This document shows, in pieces, positions 13,001 to 28,500 of a DNA stretch of 64,000 bases. The first letter of the stretch is position 1; every line of letters starts with the position of its first letter. Under the pieces are notes generated by a model. It was not told the origin of the DNA, did no database searches, and saw only the letters and a list, made by a program, of their open reading frames with translations. A program made the translations under genes and the position numbers. This stretch comes from Daphnia carinata (taxonomy: Eukaryota > Arthropoda > Branchiopoda > Diplostraca > Daphniidae): the NCBI RefSeq assembly GCF_022539665.2, contig NC_081340.1, forward strand, positions 4,897,357 to 4,961,356, in the 5' to 3' direction.

Positions 13001-14123
13001 GATGGGTGCGATGGCAAAGAAGAAGAAGAAGAAGAAGAAAAAAAATAAAAGAGCGTGTACGAAGCGAGAGGATTCGTGCTCTCACGCAATCAACTGCACA
13101 TTCTTTCAGCTACAGCTCGTAGTACAAGAACGTCAATAAGTCCAAAGCGGTGGCCAAGAGCAATTTCTTGTAAAGCGAAAAAAGAAGAAGAATAAAAAAA
13201 AAAAAGGAATCGATCCTCCAGTCTTAACAATCAACTAGGAAGTAAAATAGCAGCAAAAAGACAAATAAATACAAGATTTATGCATTGGCCATAAACGTGA
13301 CTAGCTCCAAAACAAGAGCTTCTTTTTTGTACATCCCCTCCACCATCCTATTGTAAATGGATAATGAAAAAATAATTCATCAGCCGTTTCCATGACGACG
13401 AGAGAGAATCGTCTTCTCTCTCTTTAAAAAAAAAAAAAACGGGGGGCAGCTTCCTGTCCGTAAAAGTTAGTTTGAGTTGAGCTACTTGAAAATGTCAATA
13501 TGCCATTGGCTTACGTCAGCCAAAAATTGACATCACCCAAACTTCAAAATCGGCTTACTCCCAAATACACAAGCCCCTATATTTTTTTTAAAAATTTTTA
13601 TAGCCATAATCGCAGCAAACATGACATGGCAATGTCTTCCCAAAATTCGTGTCAATCGATACGATACAAAAACAGGCTCGCATTAAAAATTGCGATTGGC
13701 TATTTTCAAAGGATCGATAGAAACATCAAACAAAAGGTTGCCCTTCGATTGAATAGAAACTGATGGTCAATCGGCGCAACGAAACAACATTCATTCAGAA
13801 AAATAATTTACCTGAGCTTTCTGTACCCTGGACGTCGGGACAGGCTTGGTATCGGAAGAATGTGCGCCAATTCTCCGTGCAAGAGTCCAATCGGGAGACG
13901 GGCGAGCGGCATTCTCCGTGTCCGCGCGAATAGGTGAACGTGTAGGATCCGCGGAAGGGGCACTCTACTGGTGCGGCGTCGCGGCGGAAGAGCGAGTACT
14001 GTTGAGCGTCTCCGGGTATCATGCTGCACAGGTTCTCCAGCGTGTCTCGTCCTTCGCAATAAGCTGCACGTCAATCACCATCCGGGCCGTCACCACCAAA
14101 GGCAAAAAAAAAATTTAAAAAAA

Positions 14124-14154
<31 letters not shown>

Positions 14155-15872
14155 GAGAATGCAGAGAGTTTTAGTACGTGAGTGCGTGTAAAACGTACCA
14201 AATTGACCAACGTTTCCTACGTTCATAATGGATCATCTCTATACAAAATGGATGACATTTAATCGATTCTTTTCAGCATCAAGCAACAGTTAAAAAAAAA
14301 AAAAAATCGAGGCTCTTGTGTCGAGAGGACCAAATCAATGCGAGAAAATGAACAGTTGTTGACATTCTCATTCACTTTGGACACTGAGGATCGATAGCGT
14401 ATCCCCCCCCCCTCTTCCCGTTATTCACGAACGATAAATGAAAAGACATAATTTTCAAGTTGTTAACTGAGCTGAATAAGGGGTGGTAATATGCGTGAAA
14501 GATATTGGTTGGTACTTTGGAGGAAATTGGATGAATTGTCGAACGATATGAAAAGACAATGACCAAGTCACGTCAGGCTCCCCCTCCCGTGGCCGATGGC
14601 ATCAACACTCTCGTCTTCTTTTCATCTCTGATTTGATTTTTTTTTTTTTTTTTTTTTTTTTTCCAGCCGTTGTGTGTGTGTGTGTGTGTGTGTGTGTGGG
14701 GGGGGAAACAAAAGCCTTTCTTTTTCCGAAAGACGAGACGGGCAGAGTGTAGGGAAAGGGCGGAGACGCATGTGTCATAGTTACTAAAAGGGCAAAGTGA
14801 CGTTAAGGAGAAGAAGAATTGGTTGCCAGTAGAGAAGACTGTGAGGGTAATGTTGATCAGAAATTCAAGACACAACGCCCCGATGCCATTCCCTCGTGCT
14901 GCCTCTCCTGATGGGTTTCATCTCGTTGGCAGACATCAAAAGATGGCCCAAACTAACCACCGAGCCACACACACACACACACATACCAAAGCACCACTCA
15001 GGAGGCATCAAATACAATCATAAAATGGCTCTAGCATAACGTCACGGGGGAGGTGGGGATCTCACGAAAAGTCCATCAAAAAAAAAAAAAAAAAAAAAAA
15101 AAAAAGGAAAAAGAAAAGAAAATTGAAATTTTTGCAACTTACATTCTTTGTACTGAAGGACGTTGGGATGCTTCTGGGCGATGAAGAGGCAGCGGTAGCA
15201 TTTCTCTTCTTTCTCCACCCTATTAATCGAACAACAACAAATCGATTAATAAACAAAATTACAACCGGAGCATTTCTTTAACGTTGATCGTATTAAAACA
15301 CAAATATTTTTCTAACACAACGGATGCTCAAAGGATTTTCACGACGCCATCACGGCAACGGCTAGTTGACACGCAAACGGTTTGTTAAATAAATAAATAA
15401 AAATCATTTACGTTCACGGTGAAAAAGGGAAAACAATTGCGACGGAACCCACGAGCGGGAAATCGTTCGTGATCAACACCTATCCAACAAACCACTCCCT
15501 TTTTTTATTTTATTTGATTTTTAGTTTTTGTGGGGCTGCTTTGAAATAAAAATGCTCCTGCTGCTTTGCCACAAGGCGGATGAGCTTCTTTCAACGGAAT
15601 GAAACGAAATGATTTGTTGCCAGCTGAACGCGTTTCCTCGCGGCGCCGCGACGCTGCTCATTAGCGTCCAACAGTCTTATCAAAAAGGGTATCTCGTGAT
15701 ATTTTTCTTTCCCCTTCCCTACGGTAACTTGCTCTATCCTTTTTCTTTTCGGGAACAAATCGATCGGACGCCCCCCTGACGAGCTAATTATTCGTTCGTA
15801 TGTGAACAGTTAAACACGGCGCCTTGCTAACTGGTTATCCATGAAATGATAACGAGACACGTCGAGAAAAGA

Positions 15873-15921
<49 letters not shown>

Positions 15922-16425
15922 TACATGAAAAACTCTACGAGCCGATTTCAATGCGACAGCCAATTTAGGTCCAACTGCTTTCGTTTCAAAATGGGAGGAT
16001 TGTTTCATTGATAGTAGACGATTTTTTTTTTTTTTTTAAAGAAAAAAAAAGAGGGGAGAAAGTCTTTGTAGAACTGTGTAATCTGTAGAAGAAAAGCTGG
16101 CTAATAATAAATGGGGAGGAAGTGAATAAGAGAGACAGAGAGACGGGAGGGGGGAGATCGGCTAATTGTGAATAAAAGAAGATTCGACGCAATCTACGGT
16201 GACAAACATGAAAAGAGCCAACTGACAACTCTATTCTGACTCTCTCCTTTGTTTCACTTCCAACACGAAATGATCGATCGACTTTCTCATCTCCTTGGCG
16301 CTCACTTGGCTGTGAAAGAATTCGCTTTAAAATTCCCTAGTTGCAAAAAGAAAAAAAAAAAAAAAAACCGCAAAGAAAACTAGACAAGAACCTACAAGGA
16401 AATTTAATCAAAACCAATACGGTTC

Positions 16426-16458
<33 letters not shown>

Positions 16459-19157
16459 TAAATGACGGAACAATTCATAACGTAGCAAACGCCAACGTAA
16501 AGAAAATAATAATAAATAGGGCGGTGACTGGATAGAGAAAAGATCTACGAGCGCTCATAAATTCACAATGTCGGCAGCGGCGCGACCCAACGGATATGAA
16601 ATATTGAGCGCCAAAGTCTACGCTTTATTATTATCCCTTTTTTCTTTCTTCTCCTCAGTCAAGATTCAAAAAAAAAAAAAAAAAAGAAGAAACATGTACC
16701 ACACACACACAGACACAGCGATAGAGAGACACGGCACGCAATCCGGCCTGGATCGTCATCATCGGAGATATGGCCGATATGCAAAGTTCTCTTTTGTTAG
16801 CAATGGAAAGGACAGGAGAAGGGGAAGCCAACTCAGACAAAGTTCTATATTGTATTGTTCCTTTTTTTTTTTTTTTTTTTTTTTTAAACAAACGTAGAAC
16901 ATTTTTTGTTTGTTGGCATGAGCTCAACGTTTTTTTCCTTTCTCTTCCAACAGGGGAAAACGAAGGGAGCGTGAATTTACTGAGTAATTAAAGAGATTCT
17001 TGATTTCACCATCTACTAGTGACATTCAAATGTTACGCGTCATTGCTCACGATATTTCTTCATTATTGACATTCTTCTAGACGAAATTCATACCAAACAT
17101 TTTTTTTTTTTTTTTTGGCTCATCATCTTGACATGTCTTTCGCTGGCCAGTGCCTCCTCATAAAGCGTCGGCAATTTATGAACACATCGCGCTCGTCAAA
17201 CATCAATAGTAATAACAAAGTACGTTCTTTTTTTTTTCGTCTCTATTTAGCCAAATAAGTGACGTGGTCCGAAGCAAAACAAACAGTCCACCAACCCTTT
17301 TTTTTTTTTTTGTATGTCTGTGTGTCTCTCTGCCTTTGATATGATAATATTCGAAATTCGTGGTCCCTGCGCGTCCCTTCTTCAAACAATGTGTCAGCAA
17401 TATAGACATACGCACGATGAAGACATTCTTTTTTGTCCAGCCATAGATGAAGTGAGCTCGGTTTACCCAACCACACCCAGTGTGCCAATATTGGGCAGAC
17501 CAAAAACACGACACACACTTCAAACTGACATGTGACGTTGCACAACGGCATTTCTTCTAATAATAACGCGTCATTTTCTACGACTGGCAAAATAAACACA
17601 CGATCAAGTGCGATAACCACACTGCGCATCCAATCGTTAAAAAAAACAACAACATTTAAATACTTAATTTTTGTTTTACTGCCCGAAATAAAAAAAAATA
17701 AATAGAAACTTCCCTTTTTAAATCGTAAGAGAGGTATACCCGAACGTGTGTGTGTGTGTGTGTGTGTGTCTACAGAGAAAAACGATGGGATTCTTTTGAG
17801 CACACACATAAGCCGGGAAGATAAGACTAGCGTTCGGTTCGGGAGAGAGAGAGAGAGAAGGGGGGGGGGGCAGAAGATGCGTGCGATAAAGGTCTCTCAC
17901 GCAAGCGACGACACACAAGAGATAGTGAAATAACACCAAATACAAAACGTCAAGAAAAAGAGGCCCATGTCGAACATCAACATTCCAATCGGCGGTCGTC
18001 GGCCTGGATCTTTCCCCCCTCTCTCTTCGTTCCCAACTGCAAAGTCACGCAGTCCAACATCTATCTGCCGATTGTTCCAGAACGCGTGTAGAAATACAGC
18101 CGCAAGAAAAAAGGAAAAAGAAATAGATCAACGCACACGACGTTCAAAACCGTCGACTTGAATATGTGCAACTTGATCGTGCGCAACGGTTACGCCAAAA
18201 GACAAGAAAAAAACAATTCATCCTTGCTCCTATTGTTTAACCACGACGTAACGCTTCCTCGTCCTGACAAACTGTCAACCCTCCAAACCCTTCCCAACTG
18301 TCCATCTCTTCCGACACACACACACACACACACACACCCAAAAAAAAAAAACCCTAAAAACAAAAAGAACAAGAAAAAAACGGACCCGTCCATTAAACAA
18401 AACGTATTGCTACCCTTAAGACTTTCATCAGACGAGCTCATCATCGCCTTACATCCGCAGACGATGAAAAATGCTGTCCTTAAAAAAAAAAAAAAAAAAG
18501 AAAGGAAGAAAGACATAAAAAAAAAAAAAATAAAATAAAAGCAGCAACTGGTTGAGTAACACGAGTTTTCCTTCAGCTGGAACAAAGGCAGTGAACGACG
18601 CCGCGGTTCGATTGTTGTAATGGATGCAACCCAATCTATTCACATCAAAGTTGAGGGAATCAATATCTTTCACAAGAGCGAAGCAGCTGCTCCTGTATGC
18701 CCTTCACGTTTCGCCCATGGTGCCACTTAAACCGTTGATATTCATCAACATGTTATACGTATGTAACCCCACACACACACGCCAACCCCATCCATCTGCA
18801 TCCGTTTTTCCACCTTATTTTTCATACGAGTGGCTGATACGACAGAAAATAAAATGCGATAACATCGGGCCACTTTTGCACATTCGAACACAACATGCTA
18901 TAAAAAGTTGGGATGGAGGGAGGATACCACTGTTTCTCAAACGCGAGAAATTGAGTCAATAAAGAAGGAGGGATAAGCTCAGTCCCTTTTTCTTTTTGTA
19001 CAAACAAACAGTTTTCAGAAGCTCGTTCTCTCTCCTGGAAATTTAAACAGGTTTTTAATAATCCCCTAAACTGTTTTAAAACGATTCGTTTAAAAACTGC
19101 TGGAGCTGAAAACAGTTGGCAAAATTTCTCCCTTACGGAAATTTCATATTTCACTGA

Positions 19158-19198
<41 letters not shown>

Positions 19199-19836
19199 TA
19201 AACACACAAGGTTTAAGCGAACACGGGGAGGACATTTATGAACACTGTTACGGATGAGGGCGTGGGGTGAGGGGGGACCCTTCTGGAGTTGATTCCACTC
19301 TAATCGCTGCTACTACACGGAAATAGAAGAGCATTGATATTATTTTTGAAATAAAAAAAAAAACGGACAAACTCTGACAGGCTAGGGAAAATAGGCGTAT
19401 TACACACACACACACACACACAGACACACACACTTCCATATGAGTTATGTGTGCGCGTAATAAATATCTGGAAAGAATTGCGTACGTGGGCACAGAGTTG
19501 AGGGGAAGGGGGACGCATTGAACAGCTCGCCCAGGGCACAGATGACGATGTAATACGATGTGGAAATACGAGCCCAGTTTTTCAGAAGATATACTCGGTA
19601 CTTATGAACATAGGAAAAAGTATGTACAAGAGAGGGGAGAAGTGAAAAATAGTACATCATTTCCTTTTACCACTGACACACACCTTGGCGTCCGATATCT
19701 AAGCGCGGTATGTTTTATAATAGTCCAAGTTGGGGTGCTTCGTTTTCCCTAGTGTGTTTGTGAAGCGCTCAAGTTTACTCACTGGACATAGCGAGAGGCG
19801 GGGGGGGGGGGGGAGTAGAGATAGCAAAAATTGCTG

Positions 19837-19870
<34 letters not shown>

Positions 19871-22800
19871 GGCGAAATGAAGGATGGATAGCGTCGCGTG
19901 GAAATTAGACGTCGATCCCTCTTCATTTCCCAGACGCGAAATGAATGTTTTTCACCTGGCCGATTAACCAGTAAAGGAGCACTCCCCTTTAATAAACATT
20001 GTTATAAACACACACATACACACAAAAAAAAAATGGTTGCGCGTGATTCATTGCGTCACATTGCCGTAAACGAGTCACAATGAATGATATTCCTCTTCCC
20101 GTATTCACTGCAAGGCCAGAAAAGAGAAAAGTCCAGTAGAGTGAGAAGATTGCATCTCTATCTCTGTCCACCATCACATGTCGTCCCCCCCCCCTCTTTA
20201 TCCTTACACACTTGGGCCTTTGTGTGTTACATCCAGAGAGACTGATGATAGCAATCTCGCAAACAGAGGGCCCCCCCCCTTCTCAAACAGACAGTGAATG
20301 TTCTATTGCTCCTGCTGCTACTGTATTATACTTCCTGCTGACAAAACCAATGTGTATAACTGCGTATACGAATCAAAATCCAACATCGAGAGAGAAAGAG
20401 AGAAGGGGGGGGGGGGAATTGCCGGACAGTGTGGCAGACGTGGAGGGGAAGTTAAATTATCAGTTGCCCTCGCGTTCGTGCACGTTTTTTAAGTTCCGTG
20501 TCGAATCAATGCGCCCCCTCCCGCACTTTAAACGTCACACAGACGGAGACCATTTATACGCCATTGTCTATGCAGAAACGATGTACAAAGAAGAGCTTCA
20601 TCTGTTGGGATTCCAAAGAAAAAAGGGAAGGAATTTCAATAGCCTTGGGTCATGCAATCGACTTTCACTTCAAACCCCCCAAAAAAAATGAATAAAACGA
20701 GACGTAAAGTTTTGAAATAAATGTCTCTTTAGAGACGGTTGACGTTCAAGAACACTAGACATGCCCTTCTCTTTGAATATCACACACCGTCTTGTTCACT
20801 GACGATCATCTGTCACTTTATGAAGCCTCTGCCCTTTGTTCCCGTTACGACAAGAGGACTCTTCTTTTTTTTTTTTTTTTTTTTGGTGGAATAAATGATT
20901 GACTGTTTTCACAACTTTGGGCCCAAACTCACAAAAACCTGTCAACTTGAATTCGATACCTACATCAGTCACCCAGTATATACCCAACAAACATCTCCCT
21001 CCAAACGTAATCGTACCCGGCGTTAACACAACGAAACTCGTACAAGTCCATCACATCTTCCAAATTGTGTTTGACCCACACTGAAATTTCTCATTTCATG
21101 TCGTCCAATTTTCGAATCTTTTCATTCACCCCCTCTACTAATTGATTCGTCCTCTCTTGACACGAACAAAAAGGAATCTGGAAAAAAAAAAAGTGGGGTG
21201 TGCGCGTAAAGCTTGGCCAGATGTGAATTTGATTATAGCTTTACTTGATTCTATCAAAAAATAGGAGTGAAAAAAAAAAAAAGAAAGTTGGGGAGGAAAG
21301 AAATAAAATAGAAAGTTATGGCCTATCTAATTCTATTGGGAATACAAACGACGGATGTGCTCACAAACGTGCATCAACCCCCCCATCGACACACACTCAA
21401 CAGTGGTAGCTCCTTGCAAGGAAAAATGAAAGAGAAGGTTCGAACCCCAAAGTAAGAAAGAAAAAAAAAAAAAAAAAAAATGAATGGAAATTCAATTCTC
21501 GTACATTAGGTCGGATACAAAATGGCCACAGATTGGGAATTGAGTTAACCCTCTCTCCGCAGGCGTCCTTTAAAAAATAAACCTTCCCATCCGAATAGCC
21601 CTATTCAACCATCAACTCCAGCTGAGATTTCAGATGAACGTCTCTCCCAGAAAACCTTTATTCATCAACAGAACCGAAACATCCGCGTAGCTCCCCCCCC
21701 CCCCCCCCCGTCTATTCTGAATCAACTACACACAACAAACTATAACATATTGGCCCTGGACAACAAGAACTTTTTGTCCCGATACCCAACACCCTCTCCC
21801 TCCCCTCCCATCTCCCTGCCAATATTCAATAGAAAAAGCAGAATTCCGGCTTTCTATCTCCCCCCTCCCTCCCCCATTATAACCTACCTCTTGCATAAAA
21901 TTAACCCTTAAACCCAACAAACAGTTTGGATCATCAAAGAGCATGACGTCGGGAAATTTTTCTAAAACTGTTCGCCGTTCTTGCTTGCCCTCTATGGAAA
22001 ATCATAATTGCAAATCGCTTTGGGGCGGTAGAGTTTACAGGAGGGGGATCTAAAACAATCAGAATCTCTCTTTATTCAATTTCAGCCATCGGGCAGGACA
22101 AAGTTTCGGGCTTTGGAAACAATCGGCGCGAGCCAAACAGATCAGATATTCAACAACTCGCACTGCTCCGACTACAAGACACAGACCTACTACCCCCATA
22201 TCCAATACATTCCCTGGAGCTTTTGTCTCTGTTCTCGAAACAAACAAGAGAAACTCACGTTTCGGCATACCCCACTCTCTACTGACGATTGTTTGTTTGC
22301 AAGTCTGATTGTCAGATCAGACGGCAAAAAATCCCGAACGCGCGCTGGAGTGGGGCGGGGGGGGGGGAGGGTTTAGTAGGATAGCAACACAACGCTTCGG
22401 GACTTGTTCGCCTTTGCCACAACAAATCCTAGTAGCGAGTTGCGTGTAAGTCAAAACAATATACACGAAAATGTTGTACGAGCAAAGTCCGGCCTCCACC
22501 AATGCAACGTACGATTGGTGTAAGTTGTACGTCTATCGCAAAGATATCCATCGCATTTCCTCCTCCTCCTCCCCCCCTCCCTTCAGTACATCCAGTTGCG
22601 GCTGTTGTATATCCAAAAGGGCCCTCAAGATTCTCCCTCAAAAAAGAGACACACTCATAGAGGACTAGTGTGTGTAAACTGTGTGTGTATACAAAGCTCA
22701 AGTATCGATCTATCACCGTATACATAAGATAGAAAGAGAGAGAAAGAAAAAGCGGCTAACGGTAGCCGAAATTGTTCCATCTCTTCCAGACTCTTCAGAA

Positions 22801-25490
22801 ACGTTTCACGATCTCTTTCGAAAAAAAAAAAAAAAAAAAGAAAATGACACAACATACACACACACAAGATATAGGCAAGAAGGGAAGATAAGAGACGTCG
22901 TCGTCGTTATGCTAATAAGATGCTTCCCCGGAGAGTCTAACGCAGACTCTGCTCTCCCCATACACACACACATACACACACACACAAAAAGGAACAATTT
23001 CTGTTTTTTTTTTCGGATCATCAAAGATGAATGTCGTTCCCTTCAACTCTCCAGAGTACCTCAATGATCTAGACTTCCAACCCGCACACCCCACATATCC
23101 TATATATATATATACATACATATATATACACACACCAAGACGCGTGTAACCAGCCGAAAAGGACAACATGAAACGACGCAACTGATAAGACCCACATTTG
23201 CTGGACAAAACCAAAGAAAAACAAGCGCCATAAATAATAATTTAAAAAAATCAGCGACAAAACAAACAAATAAAAAGAGGGAGACTTACTTTTCTTCGAA
23301 GAGGTAATATTCGCCATCGCTTTCTAAACATTTGCCCTTAAAATCGATGGTCGTTTCATTGATGCGCACCGTGTTCAGTCCCGACTGGAACCAAGTTCCT
23401 CGCCAAGCGTCCGGCAGCTGGCAAGTGGATCCTGTTCAAACAAAACAAAACAAAAATTAATTGAATGAAGATGTACATTCAACGGGGGGGGGGGGGACAA
23501 TCTTTTCTTCTTTTTTTATTACATCAAAATAATAATACTAAAAACACACGAACAAAAAACGGAGGGGGAAAGAGAGAGAGAGAAAAAGATGATGTTTGTC
23601 GCGACCGGACGTGATAGATGGTTGCCGTCAAACAACAGAGATACATCAGAGAGTAGGGGGAGGGAGTAAACAGTTGTAGTGGGAGTGTTCCATGTAACAA
23701 TAAGAATAAAAACGAGGCCACGAAATCGATTGAATCTTTTTTTTTTTGTCATATTTTTACTGAAAAAAAAAAAAATTAAGAAAAATAGCCCATCAAAATG
23801 AAAGAGAAGCAATTGGTCGTCGAGGGGGAAAAAAAAAGAAACGTCGGCGTCCAAGAGGAGCGGCCATCTTTTGATAATTCATTCAAATTGGACGACGACT
23901 GCGATGTAAAATAGGAGCCGTTTAATTAAAGCTTTAGAAAACGTCATGTGTGCGCCCGACCTATTAGCCTTTCATGAATGTTTCATGGACGCAGCAGCGA
24001 AAACTAGACGAAGAACAGCAGAACTTGAAGGCGTTCACGTTCCATCACCATCCATCATGGCCGAGAAAGAGAGACAAGTTATGTAGAGCATCTTCTACTA
24101 CCGGTATAAGATATGAGCATTCATTCCTCCTATTTTTTTTTTCGCTCTTTCTTTTCTATTCGAGAAGAACCCAAAAGAAACATCCCAGTCTCGACGTCGT
24201 TCCGTTGAGCGATATGCTAAAGAATGGCGCAAGAGTTCCACACACACACACACACACATACAGACGAGTGACAACTGCCAACGACAAGCTGTCACCTTAT
24301 TATTCCAGAAATGCCAGCGGGGGACGCTCACAGGGCTCATCTTTTTTACCCACACATTTTAAAAAAGAAGAGTAACAAAAATGGTTGAACCATTCGAAAA
24401 CATAACTCCCCCCCCCCCCCCCCACAGGATTCTCTGTGGCAGTGAAAACATTTTGTCCCGTCAATAATTGACAACCCCCATGGATGGAACCGACTGCACA
24501 AAAAAAAAAAAAAAAACTATTCCGACAATGCGGAATGACTTCGCAACCGCATAAATAAAAGAAAATTCAGAGGCGCTAAATTCAAACATTCCGCAAATCA
24601 AGAGGTACAAGTGAGGTTAGAAGACAGTTGGAAGGTGATTATAAATAATTCTTTTTTGACACTCTCCAACAGCGATCGGTATGCGCTTGTCTCCCCCCCC
24701 TCCGTCTTTTAAAAACACAATAGCTGACAAGTATTTAAAAAAAAAAAAAAAATATAACGAGTTCGTACAACATGTCAGACACACAGAGAAAAAGGGCCTA
24801 TTCATCCACCTATGAAATGGAGGGAAAAAAAAAAAAAAAAAAAATAAGAGCTCTATGGTTTTTATGTCTTTCTCGGAAATAAAGAAACTGCGCTGGCTTT
24901 AAATGTCCCAATGTGGTTGACAGTTTGGGCCGACTGGAAGAAGAAAAAAAGGTCCATGTATGGAAAAACAAGACTCTTGTTTTTTTTTTTTTTTTTTATT
25001 TATTTTTTTTTAATCTTTGGCCATCATGAGGATCCTTACGGCTTCTTCTTCCAACACTAAACAGCCCATGGAGAACCGATTGACGAGAAGAAACAAAACT
25101 TTTTTTTTTAAAGCCCCTCTCTCTCTTTTTTTTATTTTTAAGTACGACACGTGATTTAAAAGAGGTAAACAACAAGAACAACAACAAGATTATAATTTCA
25201 AATGTTGTGTCTTGTTTTCAGCGAAGCCAATCGCAAACACTTATAGACGGATCAAATTCTCATTCTTTTTTTCTCTCTCTCTTTAAACAACAAAGCTCGA
25301 AAAGAAACAGCTGCTGAATTTCCATCCGTGCAGATGATCCTGTCCGGATGGAATGCCGTATTTTGGAAAAAAAAAAAAGGAGATCCAGCCACTAAGCTTT
25401 GGGGAGGTTTAAGCTTCTTTTTTTTTTTTTTTTTTGTTGTTGTTCGATTTTGTAGGTGTTACCTTTATAACAACTAAAGAAACGATCACA

Positions 25491-25526
<36 letters not shown>

Positions 25527-28500
25527 CAGCCATTTTTTTTTTTTTTTACTGGAACACAAACAATTTCCAAAATGTCTGTTCACGTTTTCTTTCTCTCCGG
25601 AATTCCAACGTCGATATGAATAACACAAAAAATTTATTTATTAAATATAAACAATAATAAGACTGTCTTGTAAATGGCGCTTTCATGGAAATGAGTTCGA
25701 GAAAACAAATGAAAAACTTCACGCGCCCATTTCTTTTCCACCGTTTCGAAGAAGAAGAAGAAAACCTTTCAAAACAAAGCAAATGCTTTGATACATGACA
25801 CACCTGGTGAGCATAAAGCTACACATATCTTTCAAAAAAAAAAAAAAAAAAAATGTTCCAGGAGGGGAGTCGAACGGAGCAGACGCAAAATAAAAAAAGG
25901 CGCACCGCCACAAATCGATTCTTTCTTCAAATGGGAAAACATGGCGGGGGTGGGTTTGTTGTTATTTTAAGAAATTGTTAAAACAAAAGAAAAAAAAATA
26001 TCTTTTATTTCTTTAAAAAAAAAAAATAAATAAAAAATTAAACAGTCGGAGGGGGGGGAGCCGAGGAAACCGCGCGTGTTGCGCCCACCTTTTCTTTTTA
26101 GGTTCCTCAACTTTGTTTTCGTCTGTTGTTTCTACATCTTTCCCGGTATTTAAATAAATAAATAAATAAGCCCGGTTGGACTTGAACATTGGAAAGTCCT
26201 TTTCTTTTCCACTCCTACACATCCAACCCACTGGAAAGCACAGCTTTTTGTGTGAGTTGTTGTATACCCCCCCCCCTCTTCCCAAATACACACGCACGCA
26301 CGGGATCTTCTCTACCGACCGTTTTTTCAGACCATTATTTACCAACGCTTTTATACTTTTTTTTTTTTTTTTTTTTTTTGTCAGATCGAAATCGGAGTTT
26401 TTCTGTTTGTGCGCCCCACATCGTCGTCGTGCCATCGCATCATAAATAAAATTTTATCACCTTGCCAGCCGGAACAGACAAAACAATCGACTCCACCCCC
26501 ATGCGTTTCTTTCCCTTCTTATTCAAAATGCCTCAAAAATAAAATGACAAATATATTTATTTTCCAAAAAAAAACAAAGGTCCGTTTGTGTACCTTTTTT
26601 TTGTTTCCCAATACAATTTGAATAACGTCCTGTTTTGTTTCTCGATTGATACAAAACTGTTTCGTGTCTGCAGCCACTTAAAATAAAAAACTGTTTATCT
26701 TCCATCAAACGATTTATCTTTTTTTTTTTTTTTTTTTTTTTCGTAACATTCAAAAATAACTGAAAACAACACACACACGGAAATTGATGGACGATTTCCC
26801 TTCTTGCACCAATCAGCTGCATTTTTTTTTTTTTTTCATCAAATGGTCATTTAAATCTTTTATTTATATTCGAGTAATTTTTCGCTACAAGTCTAACTCG
26901 ACCTTTGCTGGATATTTCCCCCCCTCTAGAAAAGCGACCCGCCTTTCTCCTGTACAACGGGCTGCGTCTTTTACAGCCAGAGCTTAATGGAGCCATTATA
27001 GCTATAGAGTGCTTTATGGCTTTACGCGCTGCCCCAAACTCCCCCCCGTTAGTTCCGTCCAAAAAGCTGCGTGCTGGAAGTTTGAAAAAAAAAAAAAAAC
27101 AGGCAAATCTTTTTATGATTATTAGAGAAGAAAATGAGACGGCCATAAAAGTGTTGGCCAGCTATTTTTCTTTTTCTTTTTTTTCGCGGAATCGTCAGCG
27201 AATGGCAATAAAACAAAAAAGTGCGCAAAAATATTTTTTTTTTACACCAGTGAACTCTCTTTGGAAAAAGCCAATAACATTCGAGCATATAAAATGCAAA
27301 AAGAGAGACGGCCAAAGTCGTTAAAATCACAGGCAAACAAGAGATTCTCTTTTTTTTTTTTTCTTTTTTTTTTTCTTCGAAAATGGAACCAACCCAAAGA
27401 AAGAGAAACATTGTTTTTCTATGTCTGGGAGTTGTATCTTTTCTAACGAAAAGAGGAATAACGGGCAGAGGGAAACGAATCCGGGTGGCCTTTTTTACAC
27501 ATCCAGGTGCTCCTGTCTCTCCTGTTGTACCTCCACCCCACCAAAAAATCCCCTAAAATCGTAAATATGTCTCTGGCATTTTATTTCTTTTTTTTTTTTT
27601 TTTTTTTTTTGCCTTGAAAAGCGAGAAAGAAAGAGAGAGAAAGATTCAGAAAAACGCTATTGGGTTTCGTTGCTATTGCTATAAATTTGTGTTTCTTTTC
27701 TTGTGACGAATGGATTGCACACACACAGTTTGGGCCCTGTCTCTCTCTTTTTTGTTCAAAGCCACCGTGAGAAAAGCAAATAATGGGCACCGTTACCAAT
27801 AGAAAGATGGGGGTTAGTCCTTGAAACGTCATTTCCCCTTCTTTTTACGATAGGACTACCGCAATGGTGTGTCACCATCTTTTTCGGAAGACAAAGTTCC
27901 ACGGTGATTACGCTGACTTTTTTTTTTTTTTATCTGGAGGCGGCAGCTCTTCGTGGATGCAAAAAAAAAAAAAAAAAACACAACAGAGAGTGGAATAATC
28001 TAATTTCTATTTAAATGCACCGTTTTATCGGCCACTTCAAATCGCTACTTGTATCATAATGACATTAAAGAGAAGGACCGATGCCACCCGCAAAACAGAT
28101 GCCACTCAAATGTGTTTTCCTTCTTAATTTACTCAATTTATTTTGAAATGCTTTTTATCAGAGTTCGAGTGAGTGCATTGGGCTGTTGTTTCCTTCTTTT
28201 GACTTTTCCCGAAAATAAAGAAAAAGAAAAAAAACTTTTGAATTCAGTAGGTCTTGTGCGAAGCTAAAAAAAAAAAAAAGAAAAAAGAAGGGACGATAAG
28301 CGCGACGGGGCCGTTTTGTCTTCCAATTTATTACAGCAATCAAATTGCCTGTCAACTGTAAACAATTCGGCGCCATTCGCCTCTCTCTCCTAGGCGCGCG
28401 TCTAATAGCTTCTTCCAGCGCGCACGCCACTACGTCGTGCTATGCAACTATATTTTTTTTTTAAATAAAAATTATACACATTCAAAAAAGAACAAAAAAA

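Larger units (their letters stand above)
5405..15142 (-). other. 3' introns of the 690-aa gene
   Basis: The introns between exons 10 and 4 are 147, 179, 171, 2,107, 2,703, 1,875 and 1,079 bp. They hold homopolymers (T32 at 5865-5896, T30 at 7225-7254, A28 at 7507-7534, A28 at 10012-10039, A27 at 12394-12420, A28 at 15078-15105), C22 at 9219-9240, a G run at 8132-8150 and (CA)n near 7274-7297. No nested gene is convincing. Confidence 0.6.
15220..23289 (-). other. 8.1-kb intron of the 690-aa gene
   Basis: Low-complexity intron between coding exons 3 and 2. It includes (CA)n near 15873-15902, (GT)n near 17746-17769, (CA)n near 18314-18337 and 19402-19433, T34 at 19162-19195 and A29 at 19840-19868. 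Open frames here come from these runs or are random. No exon on either strand is supported. Confidence 0.6.

Noticed and set aside
13500-13763. 87-codon plus-strand frame in an intron, less repetitive than its neighbours
   Set aside because: No homology recognised, no splice signals in phase and AT-rich; random frame.
17243-17809. 188-codon open frame on the minus strand
   Set aside because: Runs through a (CA)n repeat and A/T tracts and has no recognisable domain. It lies inside an intron of the large gene.
21437-21446. GGTTCGAACC, like a tRNA B box
   Set aside because: No A box or D arm upstream at the right distance and no pairing acceptor stem; flanks are purine-rich.
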